64,000 bases of DNA from Pelobates cultripes (Eukaryota; Chordata; Amphibia; Anura; Pelobatidae). The stretch is taken from assembly GCA_933207985.1 (NCBI GenBank), contig OW240921.1, forward strand, positions 113,911,941 to 113,975,940. The letters run 5' to 3'. The position numbers were made by a program, and so were the translations under genes. Positions within the stretch are counted from its first letter, which is position 1, and every line of letters begins with the position of its first letter. The notes beneath the pieces were generated by a model. It was given only the letters and a program-made list of their open reading frames with translations. It was not told the DNA's origin and did not search any database. Of this stretch, positions 57,567 through 64,000 are shown one piece after another.

Positions 57567-57717
57567 CTTGCCCTGCCAACTTATATAGCTGTTCCATTGG
57601 AAATCTCACAGTCTCATCAGTGATATACTTTTCAGTTTTGCTTGAATTATATGCATTAAACAAGTCTAATGGTTCCCATTCATGGAGATGATAGCGTTTG
57701 TGAGAGCTGGGGTCCAT
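57567..57717 (-). CDS. NNMT/INMT-like methyltransferase, exon 1 with start codon
   Basis: 151 coding nt, ATG at 57717-57715, ending MEQLYKLAGQ plus one base, donor GGGCAAG/GTATGTT. The HLHEWEPLDLFNAY stretch corresponds to the YLSHFNPRDYLEKYY helix of NNMT, but the aromatic pair that clamps the substrate in NNMT is only partly kept. No other in-frame start precedes it within the conserved block, and the paralogous exon at 28168-28318 starts at the same codon. Confidence 0.88.
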
Positions 57718-57759
57718 TCTGAATCCGTATGGTGGTCTCTGAGGATAATGTCTCCAGCA

Positions 57760-57840
57760 CGCTGCTATATACTTTGTTGATTAACTTTATCAGTTAGTGG
57801 AACCTGTTGACTAACTGACACGAGACGTATCATGAGTCAG
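57760..57840 (-). promoter_or_regulatory. Upstream region of the NNMT-like gene
   Basis: TATATA at 57766-57771, 49 bp before the ATG; HNF1-like GTTAATCAAC (complement of 57776-57785); AP-1-like TGAGTCA at 57833-57839. Spacing is the same as in the pseudogene. HNF1 input would fit the liver expression known for mammalian NNMT, but is not shown here. Confidence 0.5.
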
Positions 57841-58175
57841 TGCAAGTCAATATCAGCACAAAAATATTACAATGTTCTCATGACTTGAAATGATAAAATA
57901 ATATGTATTTTTAATTATTATCTCAGATAACCTCTTTAATATTATACTGATCTTTAAGAGAGTTATCTACTAAACAGCGAAATCTGACCAACTCATAATA
58001 GAAATGCAACATTTGATCCAAAATACCCTACATTTTGTAATGATCTTGTCCACATGTGATGATTTAAGGAATTAATTAAGTCTTTTGGAGCCTTTTTTTA
58101 AATTAAGAAATCTGGAAAGACTGAAATCTACCTAACTCAAAAATAGAGATGCCACAGATCTTCCAGGGGCTGTCT

Positions 58176-58530
58176 GCTCTGTAGAGGATAGATGAGATCA
58201 TAACAGCTGGAAAATTATTAACCCATGGATAGTTCAAATGATACTCCATCAGCCAAAACGACACAGACTAGGGGAAACACCTATCCCCTAGTTAAAGAAA
58301 GATCACCTGGTTGTACTGGTATTTCGGGGGGTAAACCTAGCAACTATAAATAGAAAAATAAAGGAACAGGATCCCAGACATCCACTCCAGTAGAGGGGGC
58401 ATATGGGAAATAGTACAACCTCAAGTAGATTAGTAGCAAAACTAAAAATAAATAAAAAAAACCTTTATTAAAACTACAAAAGAGGGCTACTATATCTAAC
58501 AGAGGGACCCAAATAGGAAACAAGTGTATG
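58176..58530. other. Spacer upstream of the NNMT-like gene
   Basis: Non-coding. Links the gene's upstream region to the leader of the right-hand A-B-C locus. I see no clear element. Confidence 0.45.
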
Positions 58531-58969
58531 TATGCCGGGTAAAGGGTATTAACCCTATAAGATAGATAAGGAGTACATAAAGTGTGCCACTTAAGCAGAA
58601 TATCCTACTGCTAAGCAGAAACTAATAAGGGGTAGATAGGGAACACAAGGGGATGGTCTGCATCTCACTCAAAAAAATATGTAAGCAGCTCCTTCAGTGG
58701 ATATCAACCAATTGGAGACTCAAAGCTGAGAATAGGAGAAACACAGAAGCTCCCAGGGAAAATATGATAACAAAAGCAAAAACCAATACCCACCATACCC
58801 CATAAAGAACATATATATCTGTCTGTACCTAATACCTCGGCACCGCACTAGGCTAATGCCTACCTAAACCAAGGACCGTATAAAGATAACTCAAAAACAC
58901 AGTGAAGTGCTACCTAAAAAGGGAAAAAGTGCATAATAAAAATAAAATAGAGCCCGACATACATTTTAG
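58531..58969. repeat. Leader segment A, right-hand copy
   Basis: Matches 1-436 with few changes (GCCGGG for GCTGGG, small indels). Confidence 0.85.
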
Positions 58970-58995
58970 CGTATCACAACGCCGTCGTCAGGGGC
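58952..58995 (-). ncRNA. Decayed hammerhead-like motif, family 3
   Basis: On the minus strand: GCCC, CUGACGA (core fits CUGANGA), stem II GCGU-UGUGAU-ACGC, then UAAAA where GAAA is expected, a wobble-only short stem III (UG-UA-UG), UC, then GGGC, which pairs with GCCC as stem I. The layout is the same as the R-family ribozyme, but essential G12 is U, so it should be inactive. Confidence 0.5.
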
Positions 58996-59232
58996 AAAGT
59001 GATCTGTTTCTGAAACAGGGAGTGTGTTTAAATACCCTATAACCCATTAACTAGATTGAAATTAGCCAGTCAGGGGGTGGTGCATAATAGTGTCTCATCC
59101 AATACTCTTAAATCAGAGTATAGCAAAACCTTCCACAGAGATGTGTGCTTATTGGAATCAAAGAGAACACCAATAGGCTTTCACCACATGGGACTAGCAT
59201 GGCTATATGTTAATTGGGTAGTCTAATAAACA

Positions 59233-59520
59233 TTACCCATTGCATCGCATTAGTCCATTCATTAGCATCAACACGCCTACGTAGGAGGTGTCAGTATACA
59301 ATGTCATGGATCCATCCCCACGTGGGATGTGGGCGGTATCCATAACAAGTACAGAGTAGGCGAGTTCAGTGATACGAGGGTGGCACCATCCAGTCAATGA
59401 ATGACGCCCACATGAGATCGCTGTGAGATACCCCCCCATAGTAGGCAGTTGCCTAAAATATACTATATTACATTCTTGGTGATGTAAATACAGGTGCATA
59501 TAGCCAAAACAAGAAATCAA
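59233..59520 (-). pseudogene. Possible RNase H-like relic (DIRS-type?)
   Basis: A 95-codon open stretch contains SMTLYTDTSYVG, similar to the first catalytic box of RNase H in DIRS/Ngaro elements (YTDAS..GWG). The following tryptophan-rich part is absent, and the rest is unrecognised. The array copies are further decayed. Confidence 0.3.
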
Positions 59521-59755
59521 CCTAGTAGAAGTTATTACTAGTGGGCTGTCTCTGATAGAATTAAGTATATTTAAACCACTTGCTCAATTTTGGAGAATTG
59601 CATGACAGAGTGACATGGTATTGACTGAACTGTTTTCTTGGCATCTTATACACGGAATAAAAATATATCCAAGTTATCTGGCACCCAGGGCTTTTTATTA
59701 TCTGATGTCCTAAATAAGAATTTTATATAAGTAATAAGGTGGAGAATATAATATT

Positions 59756-60048
59756 TCTGTCACACTGTAAATATAAGCAAGCATAAATGGCAATTGCGTG
59801 GTTGATGAGTACTACGGTGTCAACATGTATTGACCCATAGAAAGGTGTCATCCACATACGATCGTGATTATAAATAAATAAACATCCATTGTAACAGTTG
59901 CTATCTTACTCTATTCATCAAGTAACACCAAAACACGGCGAGAGTTACAATGTATCATCAGTACATAACATAAGTCGGTACTATAACTTAAATGGTGCTA
60001 CAGTAAAAACAAAATATTCCTATGTGACCGTAATTAAACGGGTATATT
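59756..60048. mobile_element. 293-bp insertion absent from array copies
   Basis: Flanked by ATATT at 59751-59755 and 60044-60048; the array reads straight through. Either a small element inserted here, or it was cleanly lost in the array ancestor. No coding. Confidence 0.55.
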
Positions 60049-60875
60049 AAAGTTGCATATAAACACTTGGCTAATAAGTAGGGACATAAATAATAAGCTT
60101 AAAAATAATGCACTCATAAGGTCCCTTAGATAGTCAAGTTTGAGGTTTACAACAACTAAGCACATGGATAATGTCCAATATTTTGTCTCTATGGTTGTAA
60201 ATTACTGTATTCAAGGAGTCTCACACTCACCTTACCCACTGTTATGAACTAGTCTAATTTTGGTGGTATAAAAAAGCCGCTGGAGGTAATATTAGTAACC
60301 AGCATTAGCTGATTGTGCTGGCGGAGGTAGCAGGTGCTGCCACACCACTGTCAGACACAGCCAGTGGGGAGGAACCAGTATCACTTTACGGGAGATCTTA
60401 AGGTATTAGGAAGGGAAAGAGAATGGAAGAATAAGGAGGAATGAGAAAAAAAAGAGATGTTTCGCCACCACCAAGGGCAAAATAGAAAGAAATTAAATGG
60501 TAAAGCAAAGTGATTGGGCAATTGGTGACACACTCACCTGTTTCATCCCAGGGCAGAGTATCCAAACTCCTTCGTTCCTTGACATAGGGAGCGGACCTCC
60601 AGAGCTCAACCACAATGCCCTAGTGTTAGTGGACTGTGCGGGCTGAGGTAGCAGGCATTGCCACACCACTGTCAGGCACAATCAGAGAGGAGAAACCAGT
60701 ACCACTTTAAGGGAGATTTTTGGTGGGGAGAAAGGGAAGGGAATATTCTTTGTAAATTTTTTTGTGGGGCGGAGAGAATAGATAGAGAGAGAAAATAAAA
60801 TAAAGTTTTTCATTTCTGTCTAACACATGATATCCAGCATATAACCTGAAAAAATAATTATAAAGTAGAGAAACC

Positions 60876-61480
60876 CTAAGCTCGCTCACTTGGGACAGTG
60901 GTTGGCAGACATGTTAGCAGCTCCTGCACAACAAATGAGAGTGCAGGCCACATACTCTTCTTCTCATCCCAATAGCTAAGAGGGTCAACATTAGGGGGAA
61001 AAGGAGGTTCAGAGGGGTACACTCTGACCAATTCTGAGGCAGTACTCTCCTTTCTGCTGCTGGCACTCTCAGTGGGTCCAACTATATCCTCATGCAACTC
61101 TTCCCGAAATGCAGCTGCTCCACTCAGCTGTGTGGTGGTGTAGTGCCACTGCCAACACTTCTGCTAGAAGTAGTAGACATCTCAGCCTCCTGCTGAACTA
61201 CTCCATCAGACAGCATTCCCCTCTTTTGCTGCTAGTCACACATCCTCTGGATCAATTTCTCCCTCCAAGTTGTTAGGCTATTGCATCTGAGTACAAGCTT
61301 TCCTTTAATCCTTGGGTCACACAAGCAAGCTAGCATCAGTTCAGGTGAATTATCACTTCACGCACGTAGGCAAGCTTTAAGCTGATCATTCAGCCTCCTG
61401 ACCAGAGTTACTACATCAGGATGTAGAGGGTCACCTTGAACAACCTCTTGGTGTTCAAGGAAGACACCCATCTTATTTTT
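60876..61480 (-). pseudogene. hAT-type transposase remnant, right-hand copy
   Basis: Keeps DPLSYWDEKKSMW and VPSER, then is cut by the deletion at about 60882. More frame damage upstream than the array copies. Confidence 0.65.
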
Positions 61481-61726
61481 TTAAATCCCCACTAAAGCAC
61501 TCACCATTGGATAAGCTCCTACAGCATCATGTCACATGAGTGAGCTGATTAGCAAAATTAAAATCAGATGACTCCCAAACCCATCATGAGAGAAAATGTG
61601 GAATGGTTGTTGAGGGAAGAAACATTAGGCCTGGTTTACTAAACGACAGCCTGAGGTTTCTCAGTTAAATGCCCCACGGAGAGATTTTAGGTTTGCAAGA
61701 TACATTGTTGGTACTCTGCAAACCAT

Positions 61727-62520
61727 ACAATGTAAACACAATGGATGAAGCAATTCAAATCTCCCCTCTTCTCAATATAATACTGCAGAGACAGAGAGAT
61801 ACATACAATAGTGCAGACAATTTACAATAAATATAAAAACAATATGTGCAAGGAAACACTCACAAGATCAGAGCCAATTGAAAACCTGGCTCTGGTATAG
61901 ATGGCTTCAGGATCTATTTCAGGGTGATCCTTAACCCTTCTGTGGCTGATGGTACAGTTTCCAATAAATAGAGAAGGATCCAAAGGGTGGAATAAAAAAG
62001 ATAAATTTATTGAAAAAGTAATAAGCATAAAAAACCAGGAAAGGATAAAAAAATATAAAAATAAGTGAGCCAATACGCGTTTCGCCTATTGTGACTTCCT
62101 CAGTCAGCTTTCCTAGCCACTGTCCAGATAATGTTCTTATATACATGATTAATTGATTAAAGTTTGCGGTAAAATTCATTTTGGAATGCACTCGTGCGTT
62201 CAATATCCTCGTTCTCATGTTTCCGGTCTCGCAGGGTGCAATGACGGCACTTCCGGGTTTCGGTCCGAGTGGAAGGCATAGTGCTTTCCACTTCAATTCC
62301 CTCTCGTTTTCACACAACGTCATGCGTAAGTGGAACGCAGGCTATGCCTTCCAAGTCTCCTCTCCGTTTCTCATCCACATAATAATGTCCACACAGAAAT
62401 AAAAATAGAGAGGTAATAATTTTCAAGTATATGTATGTTTTTTTTGTGTTGGTATAGGGAATACCACACGGGTGTTTGAGCTATTGGTAGTCACTCACTG
62501 TGCCGTCTGTATTTGTTGTG
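61727..62520 (-). mobile_element. 794-bp inserted element carrying a hammerhead-like motif
   Basis: Flanked by a perfect 15-bp direct repeat TACTCTGCAAACCAT (61712-61726 and 62521-62535); the array copies have this target once. No ORF. The long duplication points to target-primed retrotransposition, and the internal hammerhead-like core suggests a Penelope-derived or SINE-like non-autonomous element. Confidence 0.75.
62068..62109 (-). ncRNA. Minimal hammerhead-like motif, family 2
   Basis: Minus strand: stem I AGCUGA, core CUGAGGA (fits CUGANGA), a weak stem II (GUC/GGC around ACAAUA), GAAA, stem III CG/CG, then the cleavage triplet GUA, then UUGGCU pairing with AGCUGA. All core bases are present; stem II is only three pairs and offset by one base. 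This is the CTGAGGAAG...GAAACGCG motif frequent in frog repeats. Confidence 0.5.
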
Positions 62521-62874
62521 TACTCTGCAAACCATGGTAAGGGTCCCTGGGGTGGAGCATTTGGAGAGCAGGGTGGGCCAGTGCTCCAATAGCACTAGTT
62601 GCTATATAACAGCCAGACCAGGACTTGTATGTGAACTAATTGATACTCACCTGTAGCTGGTCAATTAGCAGGCAGGCTTTTAAAAGAAGGGATGCAGAGT
62701 GAGGGAGAAAGAGCCAGAGGAATGGTGTGCTTCGCAGCTATATCTTGTTATTGTCAATTGGTAAGTGGGAAAGCCACCCAATTCCAGATAATAATTACTC
62801 TGTTTAGTAAGTGCTCAAACAAGAGCAAGGAATTTTGTTTTGTTTATTTTATTTTGGAGCACCTGTATATTTTG

Positions 62875-64000
62875 CACCAAATAAAGAGGAAAAACTGCGC
62901 TGAATGTGTCCTGGACTTTGATTACCCTAGAAGGCTGTGGTTACCATAAGATCTGGGACAAAATCCTGCCTGTGAAAGAGGTGGTTTGTTACACCATCTA
63001 CGATGCAACACATACCATTGGATAAGCCCCTATAGCATCATGTCATAGCAGTGAGCTAATTGGACAAATGAAAATCAGCTCACTCCCAAACCCATCTAAG
63101 ATACAACACATTCCATTGGTTAAGCCCATACAGCATCATGTCACAGGAGTGAGCTTAATGGATGAATGAAATTCAGCTCACTCCCATACAAGGCATTTGA
63201 ATTAACAAATACACAAACTGAGGCAAATAAGTTAATTCGTTCATTTGTTTCTACCATTCCCATATGCTAAAGCAATGCTTTGAAAAAGCACGAACAGTTG
63301 ATACAAATTCACAAATGATTTGTTCGTTCAGTGCACGAACATTGTTCGGCTCACTTCTATTATTATAATACGTGCATTTGTTTTTCTCGTTCGGCAGTTT
63401 GCATTGCAATACGTATTACACACACATATACTTTACAGATAGTACACCGCCTGTCTGTAATTCAAAAAGCCAAACTAGTGATACGAATGAACGAAAGGCA
63501 CATTCATTTGTACGCATTTGTTAGTTTGGCTCAATCCCGTCAGATTTGATGGGAGTGAACAGAAGTAAAGAATGAAATAATTAATATATTGCCATTCGTT
63601 CATTCGGTTACTACTTCAGCTTTTTGACTTACACAGACAGTGTAATACAAAAAGCAGAATGAACGAACAAATGAAAGGCTCAAGGAAGAACTTTGTTGGA
63701 CGCCCATTCATTTGTTCATTTATTTGTTTCTCTAGCCATTCGTTATTTGGTATTTGTACAAATAGACAAAAAATTCAGATTTTCGTGCGAATACAAATGC
63801 CCAATTCTAGTAACAACATTGAATAGTTGCATGCTTTTTGAGCAGAGAGACTAAACTGAGCCAACCCTCAGCTTGGAAAGTGACTTATAACTATTACTAT
63901 GTTTATTCTTGTTGAAAAAGGGTCTGTCCACTACTGTGTTGTTCAAGTGTCAATAGCAAGCATTAGGAAATTAACTCCTTAGTAACCCGACAGCTTTTCA
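62875..64000. repeat. Block C, right-hand copy (runs off the window)
   Basis: Homologous to about 1190-2330 with scattered substitutions. Directly follows the empty R target. No gene. Confidence 0.8.

Larger units (their letters stand above)
54940..58175. repeat. Duplicated NNMT-locus segment, copy 2
   Basis: Paralogue of 24890-28745. Holds functional-looking exons 1 and 2, intron 1 and upstream DNA. Between exons it has no other coding sequence. Confidence 0.8.
59204..62874. repeat. Block B, right-hand single copy (with indels)
   Basis: Order and content match 3372-6001. Extra here: a 293-bp insertion (59756-60048, flanked by ATATT on both sides) and a 794-bp insertion (61727-62520). Missing here: about 130 bp at 60882 relative to the array (CTC at both ends). 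There is no R block: the target CACCTGTATATTTT at 62861-62874 runs straight into block C. Confidence 0.8.

Noticed and set aside
1..64000. Bacterial-type systems (CRISPR, operons, att sites)
   Set aside because: Repeat units are 6 kb or transposon-like; there is no spacer array, ribosome-binding site or long gapless coding. The spliced NNMT-like gene shows eukaryotic DNA.

Overview
The window looks like vertebrate, most likely anuran amphibian, intergenic and intronic DNA. It has no operon logic, is AT-rich, and is dominated by transposable elements: CR1/Rex-type LINEs, chromodomain Ty3/gypsy LTR elements, hAT remnants, small palindromic MITEs and hammerhead-ribozyme repeats. It also carries a spliced nicotinamide/indolethylamine N-methyltransferase (NNMT/INMT) type gene. 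The species call is inference; there is one 100-N assembly gap at 50069-50168.

Layout. (1) 1-21783 is a near-identical tandem array of a ~6.14-kb unit: a short leader (1-436), a partial R-C unit, then three full B-R-C units. B holds a decayed hAT transposase. R is a ~1.3-kb foldback cluster of ~327-bp monomers carrying type I hammerhead ribozymes. C is AT-rich and made of palindromic repeats. (2) 21784-28745 holds the end of a palindromic element, a decayed LINE and a two-exon NNMT-like pseudogene (minus strand). (3) 28745-37640 is a mosaic of mobile elements: a solo LTR with target duplication, a CR1-like LINE, a Gag-like zinc knuckle, a decayed hammerhead foldback block and two 72-bp MITEs. 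(4) 37762-57717 (minus) is a complete NNMT-like gene. Its three exons sum to exactly 264 codons plus stop, and intron 2 (~18 kb) contains two young chromovirus copies. (5) 58531-64000 is a second, single-copy version of the array locus, in the order leader-B-C without R. It preserves the empty site of the R insertion and shows how the array was built.

The most interesting content is the hammerhead system. Eleven intact-core type I hammerheads (eight plus, three minus) lie in foldback clusters that sit between 14-bp target duplications. Same-strand ribozymes are 327 nt apart, so a plus transcript could release a 327-nt RNA. Two further hammerhead-like motifs of different sequence occur nearby: one in a separate 794-bp insertion with its own 15-bp target duplication, the other in the leader of the right-hand locus. 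This suggests a retrozyme- or Penelope-associated family of non-autonomous elements, one member of which was amplified inside a larger segmental array beside NNMT-like genes.

The window therefore reads as a duplicated NNMT-like locus. One gene is intact in frame, one is dead (SAM-binding motif deleted, premature stop), and a third is predicted just left of base 1. The boundaries of old repeats are approximate; exon, LTR and ribozyme coordinates were read base by base.
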